Below the pieces are notes generated by a model. That model saw only the letters and a list, made by a program, of their open reading frames with translations, was not told where the DNA came from and did not search any database. A stretch of 64,000 nt of DNA, taken from assembly GCF_963678635.1 (NCBI RefSeq), contig NC_087071.1:12911088-12975087 (forward strand), read 5' to 3'. The stretch's first letter is position 1. Each line of letters opens with the position of its first letter. Shown here one piece after another: positions 26,501 through 39,345 of the stretch. This stretch comes from Symsagittifera roscoffensis. Lineage: Eukaryota; Xenacoelomorpha; Acoela; Convolutidae. The position numbers and the translations under genes are program-made.

Positions 26501-28149
26501 AATCGATGTAGTTTATTTTCAGGCAAACCTTGACTTTTTAACTAGCCAATTTTGACGTTCAAAAACAATTAAAACTTCCTGTAATCGGTAGAGTTTTTTT
26601 TTCAGACCAAATTTGACTTTTTAACTAGCCGCTTTCGAGGTTCGAATTTTTTCAAAGACATCCTGTACTCGAAATAGTTTTTTTTCGACCGTATTACTAG
26701 CTTTTTTCATAAGAAATTTTACACCATATGAAGATAAAAAAAATCACCTGTGAAATTTTAATGTAAGCTTATGGGGTTTGAAAATTCCATTTTGGCCATT
26801 CAGTTTTGCGCGACAAAACTCGTGCTATTACAACCTAAGCAGCAATATAATAACGCTCACAATCTGGTCCAATTTGGTCTGATGCTAGCAATTTGGATCT
26901 AGCATTAAGTTGCTAATTGCGGATTAGATAGTTTTGTACTCCACATTACGCGTGGTAAAAAAAACCCGAATTTTTTTTCTTCAATACGAGGCCAAACTGT
27001 GCACTGGATAGGCGCACAATTTTGTGTCCCTATGCTCCTGGATTCCAGAGACTAGTTTTTAAGAAAAGGTTCCAAAATTTAAGTGGATTCCACCTACAAC
27101 ATTTCTGTGTACTCCGCGTACAAATACTTGCAACGTAAATTTTGTCGGCACTTTTGTTTTGTCGAGGATACCGCAAGAGGAGAGTATAGCTATTAGTTCT
27201 GGATTCCGCAAAAATAAGTGGATTCCCCAAATGTATGCGGATTCCGCTTACAGTTTGCAGATTTCGCTCACAATTTGCGGAATCCACTTACAACTTGCGG
27301 ATTCCGCTTACAGTTTGCGGATTCCACTTACAGTTGCGGCCTCCAAGACAGCTTAAATTTCCTAGGCATATACATTAATACTTGTTTGTGGATTCCAAAA
27401 ATTTTGTTGCGGATTCCGCAAAATTGCCTGTTTTTCGACCGATTTTAAGCAAAACAGTGTTTTAGCTATTTGTTTGTGGAATCCAAAACAGCAAAGAATA
27501 TCAAAGAAAAGTTAACAATGTTGTGGATTTCGCGACAAATCTGATTTGGGCCTGTTCTGGAATCCGCTTACAATGCACAAAATGCACAGTTTGGCCTCGT
27601 AACTATAATGGACTGTTTGAACACTGTTTTTGTAGAGTTTGATCTTAGATAATACTTTGGCTGAGATCGAATTCAAACTAAATTTTATCAATGTAAATAG
27701 CATTATTGGTGTACAATTAGAAAATCCTACAGTTTAATAGATTTTTTTCTCAGTAATTTTCTTGCATCCAAATTTTTGGAACGCATTGGAACAGTTTTTA
27801 GAACCGTAGTTATTTTTTATAAAAACCAAAGTACAATTTTTTTATTAACTGTTTTTAAATTGCTCTTTAACTATGAAGTTGAGAGCCTCGTTCTGAAAGT
27901 TTCAATACTTTTGTTATTTGTTTGTTCTTGTTATTATTAGTATTTTTTCCTTCTAAATCGAATTGCCCAAAAAGTTACAACACCGCAAAACTGTATGGCA
28001 ACATAGGATCGTTTTTTGTTTTGTTTTGGGAGATCTCTGTAGTTAGAAAGAAAAACAAGGTTTCGAAGAAGCTTGAAACTCAAGTCTTCCACAAAGACCT
28101 CAGATCCCCTCCTGTGTATGCTAATTGGGATTTAGAAGTATCACCCTAA
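20517..28149 (+). CDS. Multi-exon gene with phase-1 exons, possible surface protein (partial)
   Basis: Three exons fit together. Exon A (20517-20756) follows TTTTTCAG and ends before GTAAGA. Exon B (24004-24147) follows TTTTAG and ends before GTGCGA. A last exon (about 28043-28149) follows CTCTGTAG and ends at TAA. A and B each start with two bases and end with one, so A joins B in frame and all boundaries are phase 1, as in genes for modular extracellular proteins. Exon A encodes 79 residues, including GLEQGRAYSYRLED. Exon B starts with PAPPYDLRTTLQ, which could be the start of a fibronectin-III-like module, but this is only a suggestion. The last exon is basic (RKKNKVSKK) and could be a cytoplasmic tail; its membership is less sure. 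Exons between B and the last one, and the 5' end, were not found. Confidence 0.5.
20757..24003. repeat. Intron with ATCGATTTAAATCG simple repeats
   Basis: Between exons A and B. The part at 21280-22410 is dominated by repeats of ATCGATTTAAAT and AAAATCGATTT words. The part at 22440-22880 holds many short TCGCACCAAA and TCTTAGTCGC words at irregular spacing. A minus-strand open stretch at 23431-23210 could be a gene relic, but no domain is seen. Confidence 0.6.
24148..26200. other. Intronic or intergenic AT-rich DNA
   Basis: No exon is supported. Two related C/G-run pieces occur near 24785-24825 and 24880-24915 (CTCCCC and CCCCCCAT words with a shared ACCTTGTAAC). The ATTATAATCGATTA repeat family occurs at 25310-25450 and 25850-25990. 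Confidence 0.4.
26200..26690. repeat. Imperfect minisatellite, TGACTTTTTAACTAGCC units
   Basis: The TGACYTTTTAA word recurs at about 26298, 26407, 26531 and 26614, separated by CTGTAATCGRTGTAG and TTTTTTCAGACAAGTTT words. Unit lengths vary (109, 124, 83), through gain or loss of a sub-unit of about 40 bases. Confidence 0.7.
27155..27560. repeat. 20-bp GCGGATTCCRCTTACARTT tandem repeat
   Basis: Clear 20-bp units run from about 27230 to 27345, with degenerate copies on either side. Related sequence occurs at 36215-36565, 43985-44345 and near 49855, so this is a dispersed family. Open frames over it are translations of the repeat. Confidence 0.8.
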
Positions 28150-28199
28150 AAAAATTAGGTGTTGATTTTTGCATCAAATTAACATCAAATTTACTGGTT

Positions 28200-29400
28200 C
28201 AACGAATTGTACAGTTAATTCAATTGATTTTAAAATAAACCAACGGTTTTTCAAACATTTTCGGGAGCTTCTCTTATAAGTTGATTTTTGCGAAGCGAGT
28301 TTTCAGAATGCCAATTTATGAAAAGGTAGGAATTTTTTTCTTTTTTTACATGGTAGAAACAATTGTAAGAAGAATTGAAATAGTTGTTTTAATGTTTTGT
28401 TGCACTGAGTTAGAAAGAAGCATTTTAAAATTGATTTGCTGATCGAATTAATTTTTTTGGGAAATATATCATTTAGGTCCGAATTGTTTATTGACTTTTG
28501 ACAAGAAGGTGGAGTATGCAGAGTGCTTAGTGAAGTAAAGTCTGGTTGTTTAGATATTCAATTCCTGGTTCTTTTTTTTATTTTGTATGATTTGGGAAAT
28601 TGGGAGGTAGTATGTATTCAGGCTGAAGGTTCAAGTTGTTTTTTTAGGCTAATTTAAATCTTTTTTTGGTAATAATCGGGGTATAAATTGAGACAATTTT
28701 GTTCTTTTTTGTGTTGATTGATAGAAAAAAGTTTTAACTTCTTATACAAAAATTATTTAAGACGTCAAATATGCGGGTAGCGCTTATTTTTGACCTGGAG
28801 GTCTTTGAGGTGGAGCTATTGATTCAATTCAAACTTGAGTTATGTCGGCTAATGATAGCGGTATTGTTTCATTAGAAATTTAGATGACTTCAAGTGACTT
28901 GATTGGCTGATTTTGAGCTAAGATTAAAAGATTTAAAAAGATTATATGTAGTGAGAGGTTTCTTTTAATCAGGACGAAAAATCTGTTATTAAAAATAGGA
29001 TTAATATCAATATTTAATTAGAGGTTGTTTGAATTCCATTTCTATAATAATTAAGAGAGCGGGCTGAAAACTTTGTAAAGTTTTTTTTTGATTTTTAAGG
29101 CGAGATGATTGGAGTTGACGTCATTTTTTTTGTTTCGGGTATTAGAAAGTTTTCTCTTAATTGGCGATTAGTTATGTGTTTTTGATTGATTTGATTAGGA
29201 TTTTTTTGTGATAATTCTTTGGGAAAAATTTGGTGTATTGATAATGAATGATTTGAAATTTTAGGTAGTTTTGTGTTATCACTTTCTTTTTTTTCATTGG
29301 CATTGTATAGTACTGTAAATTTCTATTGTGTACTATTTCTTTGTTATAGTGATCAAAATTTTATATGTAATAACTGTTAGTTTTTCTATTATCTGGTTTG
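28200..29400. other. T-rich DNA beside a gypsy remnant
   Basis: No gene is supported. Its position downstream of a minus-strand pol remnant suggests that it contains the 3' end or LTR of that element, but no paired LTR was found. Confidence 0.3.
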
Positions 29401-32400
29401 GTATTTTTGATAGGTTGTAGCGTTTGTGATTCTTTTTTGAAATGTGAAGATTGGATTCGAAACAAATGTTCCTACACTAAGGTCTGATGCTGGTGTAAAA
29501 CGTGATGTTTTTGAGATTGAACATTTCGTCGTTGCAAAAATTTCTGTTAAATTATATACTGCTTTTTGTCTCTGTGTAAAATCCGTTCGGTGTTGGTTCC
29601 TGAGGCTAATTTTGAATCTTGTTGATCATGAAAATGATCTTCAGCATGAGTGTGAAGTGGTATGTTGTAACAAGTTGGATCTTAGGTTGGTTTACAGTAA
29701 CATTGTCCATTTTTGATGAACTTTCCGTAGTCTTTATAGGTTAGCGTAGATTTTAGTTAAAACTGTTTCAAATGGTGATAGTACAAATAATGTTGTGATT
29801 TGAGATTTATAGGCTAATGGGAATACTTTTACATCCGTTGACCATTCTGTTTATTTGGATCGTTTCCGTCTATTATACAGTGATAATTTTCTTGTAGTGT
29901 GCGATTCGTGTCTTCGACTAGTCCTTCAGTCCATGGAGCATGTGATGTTCTCGGTTTATTTTTAACTTTTTAAAGCTATAAAGCTGATATAAGGTAATTA
30001 TTTCATTGTTGATGAGTTCTGTTCCAGTGTCTGCTACAAGGATTTCGGGTAATCCAAATTTTGCTAGCCAGTGTTCAAAAAGTATTGTGTATGCAAAATC
30101 AGCGTTACAATGGGGTACAATGTTGATTGCTACGTAATGCGTAAATGCATCAACTTTTACCGTAATATTTGAATTTCATTCTGATGAGGAGTATTTAAGG
30201 CCTTTTGTATCAAAGGAGATTCTTTGATTGAAACAAAAACTTTGTCCTTTAGAATCTTGTTTCTCTGCTTTTGCTTTTGGTGTGGAAAGGTTTATTTAAT
30301 TAACACGTGGAGAGCCATTGCAAAGTTTTTAAATCCTTATTGGTGCATATGAGAAAAATTTGTTTGATGAAATATGAAAACAATTTTTTTTCTCTAACCC
30401 CTAATGTCCTATCGTATTTAGGGAGAGTGATGCTATTAAGTTTAGCCTTAATGGTTAAGTGGAATTACTTTCGTATCTTGGTAATATTATAGAATACGTG
30501 TTTTTTTTCATTGCGATACTATTAAATTTGCGAAAATGTTGGAGTAGGTTTTGTTTCATATAATTGTGTTTTTGGCAATGACGGTGTTGTTTTTCAATTG
30601 TGCCAAGATTTTGTTTGCCTAATGACAGGTTGAAGGTTTTAATATTTTAGGAGTAATTGGTTTTTATATAAATTTTTGTTAGGTTATGTTAGTTTTCCTG
30701 TACTGGGTCGAAATAGGTTTTTTGGATTTCGTTTTTGGATAAAGGTATTTTATCCAAGGGGTCGTGTAAAGAAACTTATAAATTATTAGTGTATTTTTTC
30801 TTCTTTCAAGAGGTCATTATAAAGTTCTTTCAAATAGATCCTTGTTTTCTACTAGTGGAAATGATTTATTGCACTGTGATTTTTGTTGAAATGACTTAAG
30901 TTGTGTTTTTTTCCCTGATAAAGTTTTTATAGGTTTTTATGTATATTTTCCTAGTAAAGCGACTTCATAATAATTGTTTTGGCAATCAAGATAAAGATAA
31001 AACGTTCTGGGGTATTTGTTTGTTTCTCAACGGAGTCAACTATGACTGCGTATTTACATTCTAATGTTGGTGATATTTCGTCTTTTGCGAGAAAGAAATT
31101 GATGTTTTGTGGTATTTCAACATTTTATTTTTGTAAATAATTAAGGTGGCTTACTTCGACTAAGAGTATTGGGTAGAGCAAGGTTTTTGCCTGCCTCCCA
31201 AACTGTATGTACGTTTGGAAAACACAAAATGATCATTTGAAATCTATGTACTCGATGATTGCGGCTAGGGTAAATTGAATAGGGTAAGTTTAGTTGATTA
31301 GGGAAATTGAAAAAAAAAACATACCGTTTGTGGTCTGTAAATAGAACTATTGGATGTTTTGATCCAATAATTAGGAATTCATATTCAGTTAATCTTTATA
31401 TGTTGTCTGTATTATCTCTCATACGTTTTGTGAGTCTTAATTCAGCTTGTGTAAAGAGTAATGAGTTTGCTGATATCAAATGCCTTTTTTGCTGCTTTGA
31501 TTGGATTGCAAAAGAGTTGCGCCAATTCCAAAGATAGAGGCGTCACACATAGCGTAAAATGGCTGATTTGAAGCTGGGATTGTATTTGAAATTTGTTTAG
31601 TGAGAAGTTTTTTTAGTTTCATCGAAGCGTTTCTAATGTCCTAAGGTCCATTCAAAGTTAATTTGTTTTCTGAGAATGTTGTAATTGGGTCTTAGGTATA
31701 AATGAATTTTATGAGGGTTGTTACTAAAAAAGTTAAACATTCCATGGAATTCTTAGATTTTCTTTTTATTGGATGGTAGTTGAGGTTAAAAAATTGCATC
31801 TAATTGGGATATCAACGTTGATATTGTAGTTTCTTTGATAATATGACCAAGGAATATTAAAGGACACAAGTTGGAACAAAAAAGTGATTTACCTGGGGCT
31901 GTTTTCATGTTTTCGTTAAAAAAAATTTGATGGTATTTGTCTGAAGTTTTGAAAAATTCGTGTTTGTTTTGGGATTTCATAAAAACACCGTCTAATCATG
32001 TGATGACGTTTTTGCTGAGATTTTTTATTCATGAAAGCAAAAAAGGCAGCTGGTCCTATGAATATGCCATAGAAAAGTCTACTGATTTCGTTTTGTTGTT
32101 TTCAAATACCAAATTGTGTTAATTGATGTGATTGATCACCTAGTGCGTTTTGATTATCTGCATTTTTCATATCTACGGTGGAATGATAGTGTCCGTTTCT
32201 TTTTGCGAGTGCTAATTGTGTTGGTTTGATGGGCCAATTGCTTTTTGATTCATCAATTAGTGATTTTAAGTATCGTGCGTCTAAAATTATTTCAGTGATT
32301 CTCCTTTGGCGAGAGTAAATACAATGCTGATAATTGTGTTTCCTTAGGGTTGTTGTTCATTGTTTACCGGTGAGATAATTTCGTAATGTTCAAGAATGTC

Positions 32401-32930
32401 CTAAACTATAATTACTTTATCTTATAATTGTAATGCAATTTTAATTGCGAGTTGTTTTTTGAAAACTGCGTCGGGTTTGAGTGGAAGGCGTAGTGGTGAA
32501 TTTGTCTTTCCATTTCAAACTTTGATGTGGCATAAACCATGGGGTATTTTAACAATAACTCAGCTAATTGTTCAAATTCTTGTTTCTTCAATTGAGAATA
32601 ATGAAAATTGAAAAATTTCAAGATTTTTTGTTGTTCATACGGGTATTTTGAAAGTTGAATTGTTGGTTTGATTTAAAGGGTTTTAGTTAAATAATCCTTG
32701 TTTCTCTTTGAATTATTAGTAAAATATTATAAGATAATTCTTCATCAAGAATTGTTGATTATAAAAAAATTTTAAGTTATTTTTATTCTCTATGCTTTTG
32801 CTTCTGTAGGACTATTTTTGCATTCATTTCGCAATATCCTAACAACCCTAAAGGAAGCCTAGTTATAAATCAAGTTGTTATATAGACGTAGTGTTATTGT
32901 ATCTGTGTTTGTGTTTTCAGCGTATTTTTT
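29400..32930 (-). pseudogene. Ty3/gypsy pol remnant, copy 1
   Basis: On the minus strand the order is that of a gypsy pol. 32621-32412 encodes a pre-RT segment with LLLKYPMVYATSKFE. 31980-31786 encodes the end of the reverse transcriptase palm with FLGHIIKE. Around 31540-31310 is an RNase H-like part with PIVLFTDHK. Around 30070-29750 is integrase-like sequence. All are interrupted by stops and frameshifts. Copies 2 and 3 are related, and copy 1 ends abruptly near 32930 where copy 2 begins. Inactive. Confidence 0.85.
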
Positions 32931-32934
32931 GGAT

Positions 32935-35900
32935 GAAAATGTTAGTCTTAAAACTTATGGATTGGTGTGATTGCTGACATAAGGTAATTATTTCATTGCT
33001 GATGAATTCTGTTCCAGTATCTGCTATAAGGATTTCGGGTAGTCCAAATTTTGCTAGCCAGTGTTGTGTATGCATAATCAGCGTTACAATGGGGTACAAT
33101 GTTGATTGCTACGTAATGCGTAAATGCATCAACTTTTACCGTAATATTTGAATTTCATTCTGATGAGGAGTATATAGGGCCTTTTGTATCAAAGGAGATT
33201 CTTTGATTGAAACAAAAACTTTGTCCTTTAGAATCTTGTTTCTCTGCTTTTGCTTTTGGCGTGGAAAGGTTTATTTAATTGACATTTGAAGAGCCATTGC
33301 GAAAATTTTTAATCCTTATTGGTGCATATGAGAAGTCAAATTTTGATGAAGTTTGAATATAAATTTTTTTCTCTGATCCCCAATGTCCTTTCGTATTTAG
33401 GGAGTGTGATGCCACTAATTTTATTCTTAATGATTTAGTAGACTTACTTTCTTATCTTGGTAATTTTAAAAAATACGTGTTTTTTCATTGTGATACTATT
33501 AAATTTGCGAAAATGTTGGAGTATTGTTTTGTTTCATATAATTGTGTTTTTTGCATTGACGGTGTTGTTTTTCAATTATGCCAAGATTTTGTTTGCCTAA
33601 GGACAGGTTGAAGGTTTTAATATTTGCGGAGTAATTGGTTTTTATGTTAATTTTTGTTAGGGTATGTTAATTTTCCTGTACTGGGTAGAAATAGGTTTTT
33701 TGGGTTTCGTTTTCGGATAAAGGTATTTTATCAAAGGGGTCGTGTAAAGAAAATAATAAATTGATGGTGTATTTTGACTTCTTTCAAGAGGTGATTCCAA
33801 AATTGTATCAAATAGATCCTTGTTTTTTAGTAGTGGAAATGGTTTATTGCATTGTGATTTTTTGTTGAAGTGACTTAAGTTGTGGTTTTTTTCCCTGATG
33901 AATTTGTTATAGGTTTATATATAAATTTTCCTAGTAAATCGACTTCATAATAATTGTTTTGGCAATCAAGATAAAGATGAAACGTTCTGGGTTTTTTGTT
34001 TGTTTCTTAACGGAGTCAACTTTGACTGCGTATTTACATTCTAATGGTGGTGATTTTTCGTCTTTTGCGAGAAAGAATTTGATGTTTTGTGGTACTTCTA
34101 CATTTTTTTTGTGTAAGTAATACAGGTGGCTTACTTCGACTCAGAATACCGGGTAGAGCAAGGTTTTGCCTGCCGCCCAAACTGTATGTACGTTTGGAAA
34201 AGACATTATGATCAATTGAAATCTATGTACTCGATGATTGGGTCTAGGGTAAATTGAATAGGGTAAGTTTAGTTGATTAGGGAAAATAGAAAAACTATAC
34301 GTTTGTGATCTGTAAATAGAACTATTGGATGTTTTGATCCAAGAATTAGGAATTCACATTCGGTTAATGTTTATATGATGGCTGTATTATCCCTCATAAG
34401 TTTTGCGAGTCTTAGTTCTGCTTGTGTAAAGAGTATTGAGTTTGCTGATATCAAATGCGTTTTTTTGCTGCTTTGATGTGATTGCAAAAGAGTTGCGCCA
34501 TTTCCAAAGATAGAGGCGTCACACATAGCGTGAAATGGATGCTTTGAAAATGGGATTGTATTTGAAATTTGCTCTTTGAGAAGTTTTTCAATTTCATCGA
34601 AGCGTTTCTAATGTTCTAAGGTCCATTCAAAGTTTTTTTGTTGTCGTAGAATGTTGTAATTGGGTCATAGGTATAAACGAATTTCATGAGTGTTTTTACT
34701 AAAAAAGTTAAGCCTTCCATGGAATTCTGCAATTTTCTTTTTATTGGATGGTAGTTGAGGTTGAAAAATCGCATCTAATTGGGATTTCAACGTTGATATT
34801 GTAGTTTCTTTGATAATATGACCAAGGAATATTACAGGACGCGAGTTAGAACAAAAACTTGATTTATCTGGGGCTGCTTTCATGTTTTCGTTAAAGAAAA
34901 TTTGATGGTATTTGTCTAAAGCTTTGAAAAGTTCGTGATCTTCGGTGGAACGATAGTGTCCGTTTCTTTTTGTGAGTGTTAATTGTGTTTGTTCGATGGG
35001 CCAATTGCTTTTTGATTCATCAATTAGTGAAATTAAGTATCGTGCGTCTAAAAAAATTTCAGTGATTCTCCTGTGGCGAGAATAAATAATATGTTGATAA
35101 TTGTGTTTCCTTAGCGTTGTTGTTCATTGTTTACCGGTGAGATAATTTTGTAATGTTCAAGAATATCTTAAAGTATAATTACTTTGTCTTGTAATTGTAG
35201 TGGAATTTTAATTGCGTGTTGTTTTTTGAAAACTGCGTCGGGTTTGAGTGGACGGCGTAGTAGTGAATTTGTCTTTCAACTTCAAACTTTGATGTGGCAT
35301 AAACCATGGGGTATTTTAACAATAACTCAGCTAATTGTTCAAATTCTTGTTTCTTCAATTAAGATTATAGAAAATTGAAAAATTTCAAGATTTTTTGTTG
35401 TTCGTTCGGGTATTTTGAAAGTTGAAATGTTGGTTTGATTTAAGGGTTTTACTTCAATAATCCGTGTTTCTTTTTGAATTATTAGTAAAACATTAAAAAA
35501 TATTTCTTCATCAAGAATTGTTGATTATAAATATTTTTTATGTTATTTTTTACTCTCTATGCTTTTTTTCTGTAGGACTAAATTTGCATTCTTTTCACGT
35601 TATCCTAACAGCCCTAAAGGAATTGTAAATATAAATCAAGTTGTTATATAGACGTAGTGTTATTGTATCTGTGTTTGTGTTTTTAGCGTATTTTTCGGAT
35701 GAAATTCTTAGTCGAAGAAAAACGTGTTTTTGAGTAATTATTGTTAATTTGAGGAGTGTGATTCTCGTTGTCTTGATTGTTCCTGGTTCATGAGGTTCTG
35801 AGTTAGTGTGTTCAATCTGATAATAACTCGGTTCAGTGGTTTTTTGGTTTTAATGTTGAATCCTAAGCATGTTAATAAATAAAGTGTCTTAGGTTTCCCT

Positions 35901-36140
35901 TTCGCAATCTTTCCTCTCACAGTGTGTGTGTTTTATATGAGTTTCTAAAGTTTCCGTATAGTCAATATCTGATGAGTCTGTAGTTGTTTCGTTTCTAGAT
36001 TCTTTTTGAGTAGATTGTCATTTATGTTTTGGTGTACTACCGCTATAATTTTCACTTTGTCCAGTTGGATTTTGTGAATTGTTTCGACGAGGTGAACTAA
36101 AAGAGGTTCTACGAAGTTTAGAATATGAGCAAATCGTTTC
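32935..36140 (-). pseudogene. Ty3/gypsy pol remnant, copy 2
   Basis: The integrase part (33099-32917) shows LPEILIADTGTEFIS with the second catalytic Asp region. The reverse transcriptase end (34883-34665) shows VIFLGHIIKETT and the following connection region. The pre-RT part lies near 35340-35180. A frame at 36142-35945 probably belongs to gag. Compared with copy 3 it lacks about 240 bp near 34940, so part of the reverse transcriptase is gone. Many stops. Confidence 0.85.
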
Positions 36141-36214
36141 AACGATGTTTACTTGAGTTTCTGAATTTTCCGAATTATCAATATCGATTACGAGGCCAAA
36201 CTGTGCATACTCTG

Positions 36215-36565
36215 CATTGTAAGCGGATTCCGCAACAGGCCAAAATCAGTTTTGTCGCGGAGTCGCAGCTTTGCTGCTTTTCTTTGATCTTCTATGCTGT
36301 TTTGGAGTCCACAAACAAATACCTAAATCATTGTACCGCTCAAAATTGCTCCAAAAATATGCGAGTTTGCGGAATCCGCAACAGTATTAGTGTAATTCAG
36401 AACAGTTTGTGGAATCCACAATTAAATGATACAACCATTGTATCGTTAAATTCAGCTGTTGCGGAATCTGCAACTGTAAGTGGAATCAGCCAATTGTAAG
36501 TGGAATCCGAAAATTGTAAGTGCAATCCGCAAATATTAAGTGGAATCCGCATTTTGTTTGCGGAT
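36215..36565. repeat. GGAATCCGCAA / TAAGTGGAATCC repeat block (copy 1)
   Basis: Same family as 27155-27560, mostly in the opposite orientation, with units near 36360, 36410, 36455, 36480, 36500, 36520 and 36540. It sits at the border between the gypsy remnant and the host gene pair. The counterpart is at 43985-44345. Confidence 0.75.
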
Positions 36566-36679
36566 TCCATTTAAATATATGTTTATACGTGGTAACGTTT
36601 TACTTTATATCTTTTATTTACTACAAGTGCTCACCAACAACGGTTCATCAACAAAATATGACGAGTTCTATAAGTCTCA

Positions 36680-36830
36680 ATTCGATCTCAACTTCGATCT
36701 GACCAACTTCGTCACCAAATTCGATCCCGATTCCAGTAACCTAGCTTCGATCCCGATTCCTGTAACCAAACTTCGATCCCGATTCCTGTAACCCAACTTC
36801 GATCTCAATTCCTGCCATCAATCTCAATTC
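36680..36830. repeat. CTTCGATCCCGATTCCTGTAACC repeats
   Basis: Four to five units of about 31 bases with the words TTCGATCCCGATTCC and GTAACC. The open frame across it is a by-product. It is repeated at about 44450-44600. Confidence 0.7.
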
Positions 36831-37288
36831 CTGCAAAAGGAACAAAATGAACAAACTTATGAAGTAAACTCGCATTTAAATTAATCAAGGGTTTTCAAAT
36901 ATAGTTAAGGTGTTTTCAATAATTAAGGTGTTTTCAAATATAATTTGATAAGGCAAAATTTTCGGGAACATATTTTTGTTTTTGCAATTAACCATTGTTT
37001 AGCTGTAGTCGTTCAAGTTTTGTTAATCTTTTTATCCAAAAAGGACTTACTCAAATTAGTTTTTGCTTAATAGATAATTTACTTTCTACGAGCAATTTAC
37101 AGCAAAAAGATAGTTTACCCTTTATGAGCAACTTTAGCGGGCCGGCATTTTTTTCTGACCATAACACACATACTGCATACACTAAAAAAGAATACGGCAA
37201 ATTACGGTTAATTTAAAGAGATCAAATAACAACAAACAGTCGTAAGAAAACAGTCATGACAACAAACAGTATAAACAGTTCAAGTTGT

Positions 37289-38934
37289 TCATTCCAAGTC
37301 ATAAAAAAAGTCCTGGGCGGACTCGGCAGTATTATGTCTATATACTTCTCGGTAGTTATCCTCGACGACATATCTACCACGGCATGCGTTTATATGGCAT
37401 CGGATTGTGCTCATGAGGAAATCTCTGTGTTCGTTGAACTTCAGAGATTCGATCAGAGTGTCTAGATCACATTCGTTTCCTGCTGGCAGCAACTTCCATT
37501 TTTCCCGCAGCACAGAATCCTAAGATTGATGGCATCGAAAAAATCCTGAGGTTATACTGCCCAAAAATTTAGCAGCACACTGTGTTGATGGTAAACCAAT
37601 GGCCTTTCTGGTTACTGGTGTAGCTGGAACCAATATGAAAGTTTGCCCTGTTTTTCCTCATCAAGCCAACGCATCCTTTTATTGCCAAAAGTTTCGCAAA
37701 AATTTGACCAATTGGGTGAGTAATATCACTCAGATCGCAGCTAAATGTGTTCTAAAACGAAGCACAAGAGAATAAAAGAATAAATCATATTTGTTTTTGG
37801 AAAAACAACGAAATTGAAGTGCCACATACCCACAAATTTTCTTCAGCAAGCTCCGCCAATACAGAAGGTATTCTCAGGGTGACATCTGGATTTTTGATGG
37901 AACTCAATCCAGCAAATGCTCGTTTCTTCGAATAATCGAATTTCAAATAATCAACACGAAACTTTTCTCCGGCGCGCAAGATAGTCGATCCTAGCTAAAA
38001 TCAGAAAATAGAATACGGTGTATAGATAGAATACGGTAAAATTACCTAGCTAAAATCACAAAATAGAATACGGTATATAAGAAGAATACGGTAAATTGAA
38101 TACCGATAAAAATAAAAATCAGTTGCACCAGGAATTGCAATTTTCAGGCTATCAGATGAACAGAATATAAGGATAGTTGGATGTGATTGATTAGTAGATC
38201 AGTTTTACATTTGATTAGTTACTAGATATTTTCACCTACATTACACCGTTGATGCATGGCAAAAACTTCAGGTGAATGCCACTTTCTGGCAACTCAAAAA
38301 AATCAAGGCGACTCAAACTATCTTCCTGCGGTTTTCCTCCTTGTTTTTTTTGCCTCGTGCTGTGAGGGTTTTGTTCGGGTCTAAATTTCTCAGCATCCGT
38401 AATCACGAATTTTATGAAATCGTCTGGCAGTGATTCTCCGGTGACTCGTATCCTTGACTCGCCTTGTGACTCGTTTCTCAACTCGGAGTACCTAACGTAT
38501 AAATTGCCACTGCATGATGGTCCATTCCCCGCAGTATCCTGAAGTTTATCGACCAAAAGAACTGTGAACTGGGACACGAAAGGGTCGATGATGATGACAA
38601 TCCCTTTTTTGACACTCCCAGCATGTTCAAAAAAGACCATCGAGTCCCTGTGCAGCGGTCTGGGGTTGAACGATATGTTATCTTTCCTCGAATTCCGCCT
38701 TCTGCTGATGACACAAAGATCATTATGTTCGTGGAATTTTCTTATATTCCATGCTGTTTTGTTTTCTTTTCTGTCTTCTAGGACACTAAAGATGGCACTT
38801 CCCGGCCAATCAGATTATTAAATCTTTACGCACCAATAGCTGATTAATGATAAGATTACAGCAATTTCACAGATGGAAGTGACGGCATCAAGGACTTGTA
38901 CTTTTTCCTTTACCCGAAAAGTTCTACTTAGCAT
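37289..38934 (-). CDS. Multi-exon minus-strand gene, unrecognised (copy 1)
   Basis: The exons fit in frame. A long exon (about 38814-38245) ends before GTAATG. Then come 37994-37830 (after TTTTAG, before GTATGT), 37751-37581 (after a pyrimidine tract and TTTTAG, before GTGTGC), and 37519-37289 (after CTTAG, ending at TGA). All junctions are phase 0 and the introns are 250, 78 and 61 bases. A possible first exon with ATG at 38934 encodes a short hydrophobic segment (EIAVILSLISYW), but its join to the long exon could not be resolved in phase. The protein has no recognised domain; pieces include VIIIDPFVSQFTVLLVDKLQ and CHINACRGRYVVEDNYREVY. It lies head-to-head with the Pro-rich gene. The donor at 38245 is weak. 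Copy 2 keeps the same exons. Confidence 0.6.
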
Positions 38935-39345
38935 GATGACATGGATGAAAGACTCTAATATATGGCTGAACTGATGAGCGATTGAATGATTGAAATGAAG
39001 TGAGCCGATTTGTTCAAGAATTGACTAATGACAGTTTTCCCGGATAATGACGGCTTTACTGATAAGAACTGCACTGTCTAGTTCCACTTATCAGTTCATT
39101 GTCAATTAGCCGTCTTACCTTTAGGCAGTAATTTTTTTGGTATGCTAAAATGAGTGTAAAATGTCAAAGCTAATCCTTGGTTGACTCTTATCTAGATATC
39201 CTTTTGTTTCGATTAAATTGGTGCTGATAAGCAATGGGAGCTCTGCCGCTAAATTGGAGTCAGTTCATCCTCATCTTGTGCTCAATATTAGTTGCATCTC
39301 TCAATTTTCATCCCAATCTAGTAAAAACTGACGGACTCAAAGTAA

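Noticed and set aside
27030-27448. Several frames rich in repeated residues
   Set aside because: They are translations of the 20-bp tandem repeat and occur on both strands.
26200-27560. Possible CRISPR-like array
   Set aside because: Units are directly adjacent, diverged and without unique spacers, so these are minisatellites.
38478-38821. Alternative frames on both strands over the long minus-strand exon
   Set aside because: They do not join to neighbouring exons, and the frame chosen stays open for about 190 codons and fits the downstream junctions.
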